Below are positions 1-12,900 of a DNA stretch of 64,000 nt, piece by piece (the stretch's first letter is position 1; every line of letters begins with the position of its first letter). A model generated the notes under the pieces. It was not told the DNA's origin. It made no database searches and saw only the letters and a program-made list of their open reading frames with translations. Source of the DNA: Phoronis australis (taxonomy: Eukaryota; Phoronida; Phoronidae); assembly GCA_002633005.1 (NCBI GenBank), contig NMRA01000673.1, forward strand, positions 88,299 through 152,298, read 5' to 3'. Both the position numbers and the translations under genes were made by a program.

Positions 1-728
1 ATGCTCGCCCTCATCCATTTCAGTCAAGGTATCGTGCTTTTGAAAGTCTGCCTTAAGGTACGCTTACATGTAGGTATAGTTTGAAACACCATGATATGCT
101 AAGCTGTGAGACAAGAATAAATAGAACGTCATCTTCGCATAACTGACTAGATTTTCAAAAAACCAGGCACAACAACCGATTATGCATTTGTAGCCTTAGG
201 ATCCACTTCGATAATATGTCCGTCCTCGATGCTAAGGGTCATATCTTGTCAATTAATACTTAATTTAGAAGTGAGCAATATTCAAGCAAAAGCGCTAAGC
301 AAACAATTGGAAAGCTCCCACGACTGCAACGCAGTATACATGTAGTCGTTAAGGCGCGTTTCTAGTTTCATGTATCGCAACTTACTTTAATTCGCGTCTG
401 CGATATCAGGAACTAAGTTGCCCCGCGTCGCTTCAGGGTGAAGTCGTTTTCCAAGGATACTATCATAACTTTTAAGTGGTGATGATTTTGATAGCAAAAA
501 AAACAAGATGCCATTGAACACAGACCAGTTTTCTCAGTTTCAATTTTCACGAGTGCTTGCAGCCTGTCAAGGCAGCGGAAATACGCCCGTTAGATTCAAC
601 AGTTTAACGTCTGAGCTATGCATTAGTGAGGTACTAGCCAAGTGCAAGATGTCGAACGAATGCGCTCGCCCTAGTACACTGAAGCACTGGCACGTTGTAC
701 ACAAAAGAATGGCACCCAGAAAACCTAC
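1..728. other. Intron, no feature recognised
   Basis: Would be the intron after the second MAM opening exon. It was read on the minus strand for the next MAM segment (TPxxxTGP pattern) and none was found. Confidence 0.5.
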
Positions 729-817
729 CTGTTTCACAGACCAGTCAAAGCCGTCAGTTTGCAATTGACTCCACATACAAGTGTCTCCGTTTTCGAAGTC
801 ACAGGACGCTGCATTTC
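729..817 (-). CDS. Astacin gene exon 19: second MAM domain, part a
   Basis: 89 nt, phase 1 in and 0 out. NAASCDFENGDTCMWSQLQT then DGFDWSVKQ is a second MAM opening. Donor CAG|GTAGGT. The following MAM exon was not found in 1-728, so the gene continues beyond the window. Confidence 0.88.
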
Positions 818-3800
818 CTGGATGAAAGAACATAAGTTATCCGTAGGTTTAAGAATCGTTGAAAAGACGAGAAGAGATTTGAACAATTACACCAGGTTGC
901 GCTTCGCATACAAAGACATTCTCTACACACTTGAAGCAACACGCGTTCGCTTACGGAACAGTGATTCAACTCAAAATACAGCAGGCGTAGTGTATGAAAT
1001 AAATGATCTTACGGTGGTGTGCTTGCATTCAGATTATCGCATACATGTAAGTCGTTCGTCGGACGAACGTAACTTTACTGATCAAAATTTCTGCTTTAAA
1101 CTGCATCAGTAAATAAGACATTGTACTTTTTCATTAACCCCTTCCGGAGAGTATCATTTCGCCAGTCTCATTTTGATAATACACAAGTTTTGGATGATAT
1201 CGCCAACATTGCAAGTGCTCTGTGACAACGGAACATATCGCTAGGCGTTCAAAGATCGTCGTGTTCTTGCAAATTTTGAAACTAGTCACCTACGTCAATG
1301 GATCTAAGGGATTATCCAAAATTTGAGGTCTTCTTTACCAAAACACTAATCTCCGGTTACCGTAAATATGATTTATAGAAATCACAAATATACATGCAGT
1401 ACTACAAGCATAACAACGTGTTGCATTGTGCTTTTGCATTCACTACTGTTGAGGGAACTATGTGGCTGACAGCTTAGGACAGAGGACATGTCGATTGAAG
1501 ATTTTGAACTTATTCTTAAGAAACCGCAGATTTGGGATTATAAGTCGATCAGGCAATGAGGTTCTAAGATTTAAGGTTTACATGATGAACAGAAGATGTC
1601 AGTTCGTTCATTTCGCTACATATTTTGCAAATTGCCTCGTTTTGGATACAATGAAAGTGTAATTAACTGGTGGACATGTCTGCGTATTTAAACACATATC
1701 TACGTGTACTCAATTGAAGAATTTGACACATTCAAAGTACACATCTACTGGCAGTAGAAACTCTGTAGAAACTCTAGAAATCGAGTTTAGTCTTTAAGAC
1801 AAACTAAAGACAACTGCGTCTCGTAAGCATGTCTCCGTATTAAAATTAACCGAAAAGGAATATACTGAACATAACCTAACTACCACATCACTATCACAAC
1901 CTAATGTGTTCATTTCAACGTCCAAGAACTTAGGATGTTATAGTTTCTTCAGTTGTTTCTTCATTTTCCTCGCGTGCAATGTTTTAGTATATTTTCCAGG
2001 TTCTATGAAAATCTGAACGGTTTAAAAACAATCAAAATGTTTAGTGTTTTGGAGAAATATCGAGAACATACTTTTTTGGTTTCAAATGAATTCAGTCAGC
2101 CAATTATGCCATGTGATGTTGTGAATGCATCAAAATTTGGCCACCTTTTTAGAGTAACCAAGAATCGAGAACCGATCCTACTACACTGTGCATGTACACA
2201 GTTCTACAGATAGGTTGTTTAATAATAACCGGTCACCAGCCAATAATGTACAGGTAATGGAGCTTTCTGGGCTACCATTACGCGACTTACCTGGAGCGCC
2301 GGTTGGCGGGGACGTTTGGTATCTAGTAGGGGACAGTGATGGGTTCGTTTGTGAAAAAGTTGGTGGGTTTGTTTTGGGGTTTGTTGGTGGGTTGGTTGGT
2401 GGGTTTGTTGGTGGGTTGGTTGGAGGGTTGGTTGGAGGTTTTGTTGGTGGGTTGGTTGGAGGGTTGGTTGGAGGTTTTGTTGGTGGGTTTGTTGGNGTTT
2501 GTTGGCGGGTTGGTTGGTGGGTTTGTTGGAGGGTTTGTTGGCGGGTTGGTTGGAGTATTTGTAGGTGGGTTGGTTGGAGGGTTCGTTGGTGGGTTTGTTT
2601 GTGCATTGGTAGGAGGGTTTGTTGGTGGGTTGGTGGGCGGATTGGTTGGTGGGTTTGTTGTTGAGCCACATGTTCCAAGATTCAGCGAAATGTCGTCCAA
2701 TGCGATGTCAGATGTGTAACCAGATCCTCTCTTGGCTCGAAATGCCACCTACAATTGAAATTGGCCGATGTCACTACCTACATGTACATGTAGACAGCCA
2801 ATTTCAAAGAATTTACAATAATGAAGGCACCTTTCGATCAATTGAAATCCACCAACATCATTGTAGTGGGGTTTAATTACGGAATAAGTCTATCTCCGTT
2901 TGGATACCACAGTATTGAAATACACTTATAATGAAAAACGACATGATGTCACTGTACACTTAATGGCCGTAGACAATGTCACGTGGTTTTGGTGTCCAAA
3001 TTCTTATCTACATGTACCAAAATGAGGGTACACATACCCAAGGTCCACTTTATCAAGTGCAACATGGTAAAACGTCCCTACAAGTGGACACTTTGTAGTG
3101 AACACATTGCAGTGTTTTTATTCTTGACGTATTTTGATCAATAGGGGTGTAAATTCCAACAAATTGATATACTAATAATTTATGGAAGGTTCTGGGAGTC
3201 ACTACAACATATCAAGTAGAGCGGAATCTAATTGGTGGGGCACCTTTTGGGGATGTCACGACTTGGTCCTACGCACACAAGTGCTGAGATGCCAGACTTT
3301 AGATCTGATACTACCTTCGTAAACAAAGCTATATACAAATACCGTAGTTCGAATTGGATGAAATAGGAATACACATAGAATAGTTGAATAAAAGAAAATT
3401 ATGAGATAACGGTTCAAGAAAATATTAACGTCTTGTTGTAAACACAGACTGAGCATGCAAGACCTATAACAAGAGCAACGCAGAGCGTTGAAATGCGCCC
3501 ACAATTGCACCGTATACGGTATCCTTCTAGGGTTGTTTATTGGTACCATAAAGTGGCCAGTAGAGGGCATATATGTAGTATGTTGTACTTTACAAAATGG
3601 AAATGCATGGTCATTGTCTCCTCAATAGGCTAAGGGACAAAATGTGAGTGATCTTCATAATACAAGCACATCCTATACATCAGTTGCTTAAAGCACCACA
3701 GAAACATAGAATTAAAAACAAATTTACCAACATACGAGATTAGCACAGCATTAGAATGCCAGAAACAAATTTCTACTTGGAACTTTTCCNNNNNNNNNNN

Positions 3801-6800
3801 NNNNNNNNNNNNNNNNNNNNNNNNNNNNNNNNNNNNNNNNNNNNNNNNNNNNNNNNNNNNNNNNNNNNNNNNNNNNNNNNNNNNNNNNNNNNNNNNNNNN
3901 NNNNNNNNNNNNNNNNNNNNNNNNNNNNNNNNNNNNNNNNNNNNNNNNNNNNNNNNNNNNNNNNNNNNNNNNNNNNNNNNNNNNNNNNNNNNNNNNNNNN
4001 NNNNNNNNNNNNNNNNNNNNNNNNNNNNNNNNNNNNNNNNNNNNNNNNNNNNNNNNNNNNNNNNNNNNNNNNNNNNNNNNNNNNNNNNNNNNNNNNNNNN
4101 NNNNNNNNNNNNNNNNNNNNNNNNNNNNNNNNNNNNNNNNNNNNNNNNNNNNNNNNNNNNNNNNNNNNNNNNNNNNNNNNNNNNNNNNNNNNNNNNNNNN
4201 NNNNNNNNNNNNNNNNNNNNNNNNNNNNNNNNNNNNNNNNNNNNNNNNNNNNNNNNNNNNNNNNNNNNNNNNNNNNNNNNNNNNNNNNNNNNNNNNNNNN
4301 NNNNNNNNNNNNNNNNNNNNNNNNNNNNNNNNNNNNNNNNNNNNNNNNNNNNNNNNNNNNNNNNNNNNNNNNNNNNNNNNNNNNNNNNNNNNNNNNNNNN
4401 NNNNNNNNNNNNNNNNNNNNNNNNNNNNNNNNNNNNNNNNNNNNNNNNNNNNNNNNNNNNNNNNNNNNNNNNNNNNNNNNNNNNNNNNNNNNNNNNNNNN
4501 NNNNNNNNNNNNNTAGGTGCCTACATACCAAATTTCATGAAAATCCGTTCAGGACTTTTGAAGATACAAAGGTAAGCGTAAAAAACTAAAATTGCCACTA
4601 GGGGGCACACCGGTAGTCGGATCCGTCAGAAAGTTCGCACATGCCGTCCCATTCATGAATGGAACATATGTGCCAAATTTCATGAACATATGTCAAAGGG
4701 TTTTGGAGATAGAGCAGCGGACGCCGGACGCCGGACAACGGACGCCGGACAGACGCCGCCCGCACGGACGGACGGACGGACGGACGGAGATGACGGCATA
4801 ATGCGTCCACATATAAATATGTGGGCGCATAAAAAGTAATTGCAGGCGGTATGTTACACGTCGTTTCAGGTGTGGGCAGGCTCATTGCACTGATGACCTG
4901 GAACAATGTTTATGCTTTTTATTATGTAGGTAAAACCGTGCTGAGGAGCTAGAGATTTGACTCAGCGGTCCAGCAGTGTGCCTCAGTGGGAGTCGAGCCT
5001 TTGACAATAAACGGAAGAAGCAGATACGTATCCCACTAGGTACAATGCCACCTCCAAAGTGCGCAATGTAGAATATACATGGTGCAGTTTTGCAAATATT
5101 ACAAACATTGAAGACATTGACGTGATTAAATAACCAAAGGGATCACGCAGATACACGATACACATCATAATGTACAGTATTTTAACATTGAAATGTATTA
5201 CTCAAGGGAAGCTATACTATGTTCCCCAATACAAAGTATTCACACCTTGTGAGAAGGAAGTTAACTACAGGCCAGGTTTCAATTGTACCACATACAAGAT
5301 AGGAACCCAGACGTCGTCCTGCTAAGCTCCCCTATTGGAAATACCCAACATAACATACACCCTGTAACTGGTCAGCATATGCAATAGCATGAAGTTCAGT
5401 GAGGTTCAATGGAGTTCAACATATTTTGTGTTTTGCATAACAAAGACTTGCACAAAAATTACTTACTTTGAATTTCGACGTTGTCGATACACTCACGCTT
5501 TCACTGTGCCATGTATCGCCTTGATTTCCAGTCTTATTGAAAAGTACGGTCTCTGCCCCGGACGACGAAATTAAGATGAGGCTTAGATCTCCCATGGCGC
5601 TGCCATACATGTTGTAATCAAACGAGAAACAATAGGTATTTCCTGCAAACCGAAATGTCAAACATCACATACATTTTTGCAAACAATGAACTTAAATTTA
5701 TGGCCATGGAAATTGAATTTTGACAACAACAAACTCCTGACAAACTACATACACTATTATACAAAACGTGCTCGTCACCACCAATAGACATAACTAAACT
5801 ACATCCAATTGACCTAACTGCCTTCTTTATTGTATTAATTTCCATGCACCAAACATTTTCATTAAGAATTCTAATTCTTTCAAACTTCGTCAGTTTACAT
5901 GTTTTTGTTTGTCAAACATTTCAATTACCAGCATATCGATAACAAAGAGATTGAGTACCATTCACACGTGTGTCTCACGTGTGTGTGTCTTGCATATACT
6001 TTGGAAGCAATAGAGAGGAGATTAAAAGGTAACGTGCGTATATTTTCTACGAACGTAGCGGGAACACGACAACCAGAAACCTGTCATGATACGACTGTTT
6101 ACGAACTCTTTATTTCATATCTTACATAGAAATTATAATTGACAACGTATGACTAAAACGAAATGCACATGACATGTCACTAAAAACGTTGAGAGCAAGT
6201 AAAAATTACTTGAAGCCATTAAATTTCAAATTATTAGGCTGAACTTGGAAAAACTATCAGATGCAATATCGTCAGAACATTCTTAACAAACCCTAAATTT
6301 GCACTGCCTAACCTTCAATGAAGGGCGTTTGTAGAACAGCGACATCGCCGGGATTTCGTGGGTAAGAGGCCTCCGCGTAGATGTAACCCGACGAATGAGC
6401 GGGGTTGTAGGCGCTAGGACCGGTACCCCATGTCGGCGTACCACCCTGTCGGATAATGACAAATTTATGTTATGAATACAAAGACACGGACATCGTTCAT
6501 TACAGCTGAGGCATACGATATTCATACATGTACATATAAATAGTGCTTGGGTGGGAGTCTCAGCGCCTATGGCAGTGAAAGTAGACGGGGCCACCGCTTC
6601 AAGCTGAGTTTTAAGAACTCCGAATAGTATGTAATTGATGATGGTGTAAGTGGCACTACTAGTGTTCGTCCATAAAATAGTAGTTTACATACTACTGGTA
6701 CATGTATGGTGTTGGATAAAAATTGACAAACACCACCGTTTCGATGGCCTTTTAATTAGGACAATTTCAATTCAGGATGTAATACCATGGTTGTCAAATT

Positions 6801-9800
6801 GCAAATCTAATAAAAACACCTGCACACAAAAATAAGCACGCCATTAGTTGAATCCTTTCAGAACATCAAGCTTCCTCTCCAAAGGACGACGTCACTGACA
6901 TTCACCCAAGAAACTCCATGCAACGTCAATTTGAACAAACGTGCATGTACAAAGAGTTTTGAAAAAAGATTAAAAATCATCAGAGATAAACGTACCTGGC
7001 GGGGAACCCAGTCAAACTGATCGTCTTTACTCTGTCCCCACGCGCAGAGTTTGGAGTCGTCGAAATTGCACGTGACGGATGTGTCTGCAAATTCATGAGA
7101 TGTGAGCCACCAAACTGCTTCCACTGGTCAGCGTACTGACAGAAGTGCAACCTTACAATCCTACTGCACGAGTGTTCAAATAGGTTTAGCTAAGTAATTA
7201 CATGTATGAACGGTTCAGTCTCAAAAGAGTTAGCGTGACTATTCTGCTTCCTTCGACTGGGCCTAGTATTCATCTCCATAATAACGAGAAGTCCGGGGCT
7301 TAAACTGATGATGACGTAAAACGTGCTGTCGTGATCGTCAATTCCGTTTTCAATTAAGATATATACACTCCACGCGTTTGTTGAAAACAAAACTTGCTTC
7401 GTTTAGTAATGTTTTGACAACTGAAGCAACGAAAGAAAACTTTTAACAAATTTAACACTTCGAAAGTTCGCTTACTTTTACCACAGGACCGGTTGCGTAA
7501 ACAAGAAAAGATCTCGTTGGAGTACAGGTGCCAAGCCAATGTTACGAGCGACCCTTCCGCATCCAAGAGAGGAGCTTTGTGAAATTTATAATCTTGAAAG
7601 CTCCTACGAGGCGCATGGTGTTTTGAAATGAGATTTCTCATCTACTGGGAATGTACGTTCAGAAATCAAACACTGCAGTATTTCCAGTAAGTGTTAATGA
7701 CTCGCAGATATCGACTGCAAGCCTACAAGTAGGGTCAAGGACAAATGTACCGTATTACTTTCTTATTTTTTACTGTATTTATGGAGATTTAATGTCGTAA
7801 TTATATTTGAGTTGTGAGGTAACGTACAATCCGTGAGTGTGTCGCAATGCGTTCCTTGGAGCCCTGCCCAGCATTCACACGTCGGTTGAGGCCCGGCGAG
7901 CGAACACGTCGTACGTGAAGGGCATTTCAAACACGGGTCTGGAAGGTAGAATATCATCCAATAGATTACGGCATAAGAAGCCCATTGACGATAAGACAGA
8001 ATGTATCTGTATCAACAACTATAATATGAACATACGCTGTATAACCTACATGCATGTACATGTACATTTACATGTAACGTTTGGTGCTCATGTACATGTA
8101 GATGAGGGATGCATTTATTAATGGTTGCTTTGGGAAAGTCACGTATTGTCATCGTCGGAAGATCATGGAACTTGAATTATATACGTTCACTGGAGCGTCA
8201 ATAAAATATCATGCACTAATCTCAAAATGGAGTTTCTCTCCCAAATAAATAAGCTTGTAGAATGTAACTTCTCGCAGTGCAAACAACTGTCATAGAGCGC
8301 AACATTATTTACTTTCAGGAGCAAGCCCGTCTTCAAAAACATTAACTGCGTCACTGATAATAACTGGGTCAGGGTTAATGTTTCGAACTGTTAGAGGTCT
8401 TACCCAGGTTTGTAATTGCACGTGCAGTAAACGAAAACCCCTTGCTTGATGATCCACCACCATGTGTGTCGAATACCAGCATCATCTCCGTTGCATTGTG
8501 GTCAAGAAACGTGTGCGCTTGCTGTGGTGCTTGCTCCATGTGCCCACAGTACCTGGTAAGAAATGCTGACATTTTTAACTTGACGGGACAACTGAAAAAG
8601 CCATTCTCTTGGTCCAAAAAGTAGATGTCGCCAACGAGAACAAAACAGACGCCTTAGACGGCTGACCCGTGGAAACGGGCTTAGTCAATGAAGCGCTGTC
8701 ACTTCGAGTTTTTGCGCAGCAAACAGCGGGTATAATGGACTATGATATTGAACCATGTGCCGCCATGGTGGTGGCTGCCGTCCGAGTGGCTTTCCAGGAC
8801 GTGGATATGGAAAGAACATGTCAGTTAGATTGGGATTATGCCCTCTCACACCCTGATCGGTTTATATTGCCTCGACTGCGTAAAGAAAGGAGCGGCGGTG
8901 GAACTTAACAAATACAGAGGATATCATACCCATTGTATGGATGCACTGCTGTTTGTATCCAATAGAAAATAAATCATTTTTTAATATCTTTAAATATACG
9001 CCAATATTTACTTTCAATTTGATACAATCTCCAATATCATAACGGCCATTAACAATGCCTTCAAACGCAAGAAACAACTTTCGATTCAGCTCATTTAGTG
9101 CGATGGAATTAGTCTTAAAATGCCCGTTAGGCAGACTTGATGTCACCATAGAAAGAACTGGCAATCTGTTATTGTTCGAGACCAGTTACACCAATTTGAC
9201 TTCTCACTGAGTGTCATTTTGTGCACCAATAATGGTTTCACGGAAAAAATCAACAGTTCTATGCAAACCCTGCAACCACTTCCTGTCTAAGTGAGCTACA
9301 CAATTAATCCGGTAAGATATCTCGACTAAAATATCGCTACTTGGGTAAAGAATCTGTTTATATCTGTTGTATCTCTTTAAACCAGACAACTCAATGCTTT
9401 GGAAATAAACATCATCTTACTGAGCCGGTAGGTATGACTTACTCGTCAGGCGACTTAAGCCCATTTTAAATGATTGTGTTTACGTCTAATTGTATATTTA
9501 CACTCGTGTGCAGATTTACGTACAGTGCGTATTTCTGAAGTAAAAATGTAAATATACTCTTGTATAAAGCTATACCCGAGTGTATAATTTCATGTAAATG
9601 TAAAAGTAAATTTACACACGTGCAAAAATACACATAGCACATGTGAGCCCAACATGTATTTATTCATGGGTGTAAAACCACGATAAGACTTATCCAAAAG
9701 TGCCATGACAAAATTATTTCTGTGTTCTCATCTTTCCTTAATGTAACACCAATTCCCTTTAAACATGCAAAAGGTCCGTTGTGTGTGATTTGGTAGGGTC

Positions 9801-9864
9801 TTTTGGTGAAACGTTGCTGCTGTCGCTTCTGCAGCTGATGCTGCTGTTGCTGCTACTGCTGTTG

Positions 9865-9935
<71 letters not shown>

Positions 9936-12900
9936 GCTTCAGATGGTACTGGTGCTGCTGTTGCTGGTGCTGTTGCTGCTGTTGCTGGTGCTGCTGCTGC
10001 TCTAGTAACAAGACAAAAAATGGAATACTAGTACCATGCTGTTGAGAAATAAAACAGCATACAGTGTTTCGAAAGCGATCGCGACTTCTATCTGCATCAA
10101 TACTAAACCGCCGCTATAGTTAAATTTCGAATTTAACCTTCCAAGTGATGTTCTTGTGGAAGTTTTGTGCAGCATGAACTATCATGCAATCGGCTGTGGC
10201 GATGCAAAGTTCGGGCATGCACGGTCAGGAAAACACCTGCTTCATAACTCCACCAGTCTGTGAACAGTACGGTTACCAAATCACGTAATCTATGCACCGA
10301 CTACGACTTGACTCCAACCTGACAGGTGGATTGTCTTGATCGTTTGAAATATGTTCTAGGAACACTTGACAACACGAATGATTCTGTGGAAGGGCATCTA
10401 TTTGACGATTGCCAAAGCACCCTTAGTCTAATGACATATGTGTTCTCACTGACATAAGTCCGTCGATCGTTCCTAATATACATCTGTATACTGTACCATA
10501 GGTCCTGCTTGCCGTTTGCGAGATACTGTAGTTGCAAAAGTAATCCCTGGGGAGTGATACTTGCGATTAGGCAGGGCTACCTAGACTAAAATCAATTGTT
10601 CCAGAAGGACGTTCTTCTTACTAGCAAACGTTGCCTGAATTTGAAATGTATAGAGCAATGGGCACAAATGTGGCTTTTCTTTTTCCCTATACGAACGAAA
10701 TGAAAATTTAAATGTACACCCGCCGGTGTAGATTTGCATACAGTACGGTGTCTATTTACACAAGGGAATAAATATGCTGGGTATCAATAATTTTTCAATT
10801 AACAACTGTGGAGAAAAACCTCCCACCTTCAATCAATAGTTTTATTTTTGCCCGCTGACGTACAGGTAACCAAAATTATACACAGCGTTGGGAAATTGTC
10901 GTTGGCGGCCGCAGAGAAGGGGGAGCGATTGCTGAAATAAGTAACAGATGTCAACCTGTGATGTCATCTGTAATGAACAGTGGGAGAAAATTGAAATTGA
11001 AATTTGTCGGAAAACTTTTTCAATGAGCAGGGGAGTAATAGATCCGCTGTGCCCACACCTCAGCTATGTCAGCATTGGCTACCTCTCGTGAGAAGTAAGA
11101 AGTTTAAAATACGTACTTACCTTCAGAAACGGGTTTGTGATAGTGCATACAATTACATTGTTAGAACGGTGGTGTGTCTGCTAAGCAGTTGTCAAAATAC
11201 AATTTTGTGTATCACTTTGTAATACTAAGCTTGGCAATTAATACTGTGTGAAAAGTAGTTTTCAAAACTGATTTTCTATCATGTGGTGTTGCGACGGGTA
11301 TCTGAGTAAATTTAACCACAAAAAACTTCATAAGACATTGAGAAAAAGGCTCGTTTGCAGGAATGAATCTTGTAATTGACCCATTCTAGTGTCAAGGAGA
11401 CCTCTCACCTCCTATGAGTTGATGTAAAATCCTATGGTGCGAATTTTGCATGATCACGTGGGAACTTGTTTGTCATGTGATGCTGTCTATACTCTCGATT
11501 CATGCCAGTGAGAGAGGGTGTAGATGGCTACTTACAATGAAGAGTTAAGACCTTCCTTTAGCACTTCATTTGGGTCCAGATACATACTGTTTTCAGCATG
11601 TCACGAGAATTTTGACAGTGTCACTAAACACAAAATTTTGCACGTTACCGGAATTCCACTAGGATTTTGCATCAACCAGTGGAAGGAGACGAGATGTGTC
11701 GAAGGCACTAGGAATATGTAAACATTCAGTACAGCAGACAAGTATCTCAATGTATATTAAGTACAAAGTCAATATATGGACAACGAAACTTCCAATTAGG
11801 TAGATATGGCATAGAGTTTCCGATATCATTATGTCACACAATACAACTTCATTCAGTAGCAGAAACTGATTACATACTTGACTCCCTTTTGTCCAATCAG
11901 GTTTGCATTTATCTCCAGGCTGTGGACGCAATTGTCAATGGCTGCGTCATCAAACACCTCAAAGTCATCAAAGGTAACAATGATTCCACTGTCAGTTTCC
12001 TGGGGACCCTGTGGTATTGAAATGACAGTAGACAACATGAAGCAGATGTTCAGCCAAAATGTACAGTGTATTGCTCAGCAACAAGCAGTTATCTTTTGAG
12101 ACCATCTACACTTTTGCTCAAGTGAGACTCACATGGTTTTCAGAAATTGTTGCGTGGACCATTATGTCAAATTAATGCGTGGAGCATCATGTCACGTTTG
12201 TAACTTTCCCAGGGCTCTTGGTTTCTAACTCGGACTGCAAAATAATTTTAAAAATTTCTTTTCAACATGTAATTTAATGTGAGCTAATGATGCTTTTCTA
12301 TGATTAAATGCAAAATTAATTGCCAAATTTTAAAGGGTCTTAACAATGTCGTGAATGCCCAAAACTTTTCAAAACTTTGCATGCATGGCAGCTGTGGAAC
12401 AAAACGGAATATTATTTATTATATAAGTTGACGCTATTTATTTTTATGGGAAGTACTGTGAAAAAAATTACTCGTCGGCCATATCGTGCCCTAAATCTCT
12501 GAGATTTGATCTAATGTCGCACTTCACAACAACTTGATTCGAGGTATAAACCGAAGTAACCGAGTGCGTCTTACGATGGGTCATCGACAGGGAACAAAAA
12601 GCCCATTGTTTCAGAAGCTTATCTTACGTTCTTTCTGATGTGGAGAGGAAACTGTAGAAACGACATCTTAAAATGTTTAAAATATGTCATACAGTTTTAA
12701 AATCTAACTTAAACTTGTCTCAAATCCTTTCCAAGAAGGTAATCCTACATGTAAGTCTGATTTCAGTTTTTAACTTGCGATTTGTTTTAATACTGACTAG
12801 CTACTTGATAAAAAAGTTTTAAAATTTGGAAGTTGAGAAAAATCCTCATACTTAAGTAAAAATTAACTTTGGTCAGATTCTTAGATCGTGCCCCAGACTT

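Noticed and set aside
2181-2750. Several overlapping long open frames on both strands across the TTGGTGGG repeat
   Set aside because: They arise from a 12-bp repeat without stops in most frames. Only the minus-strand NPPT frame connects to a MAM domain and valid splice sites.
3756-4589. Long open frames spanning the N run
   Set aside because: They consist almost entirely of undefined bases.
8669-8908. Plus-strand open frame (DYDIEPCAAMVVAAVRVAFQ) as a separate gene
   Set aside because: No recognised domain, no splice partners, and it lies antisense within an astacin intron.
9781-10005. Plus-strand poly-leucine open frame
   Set aside because: Translation of the CTG microsatellite. No start context or flanking coding features.
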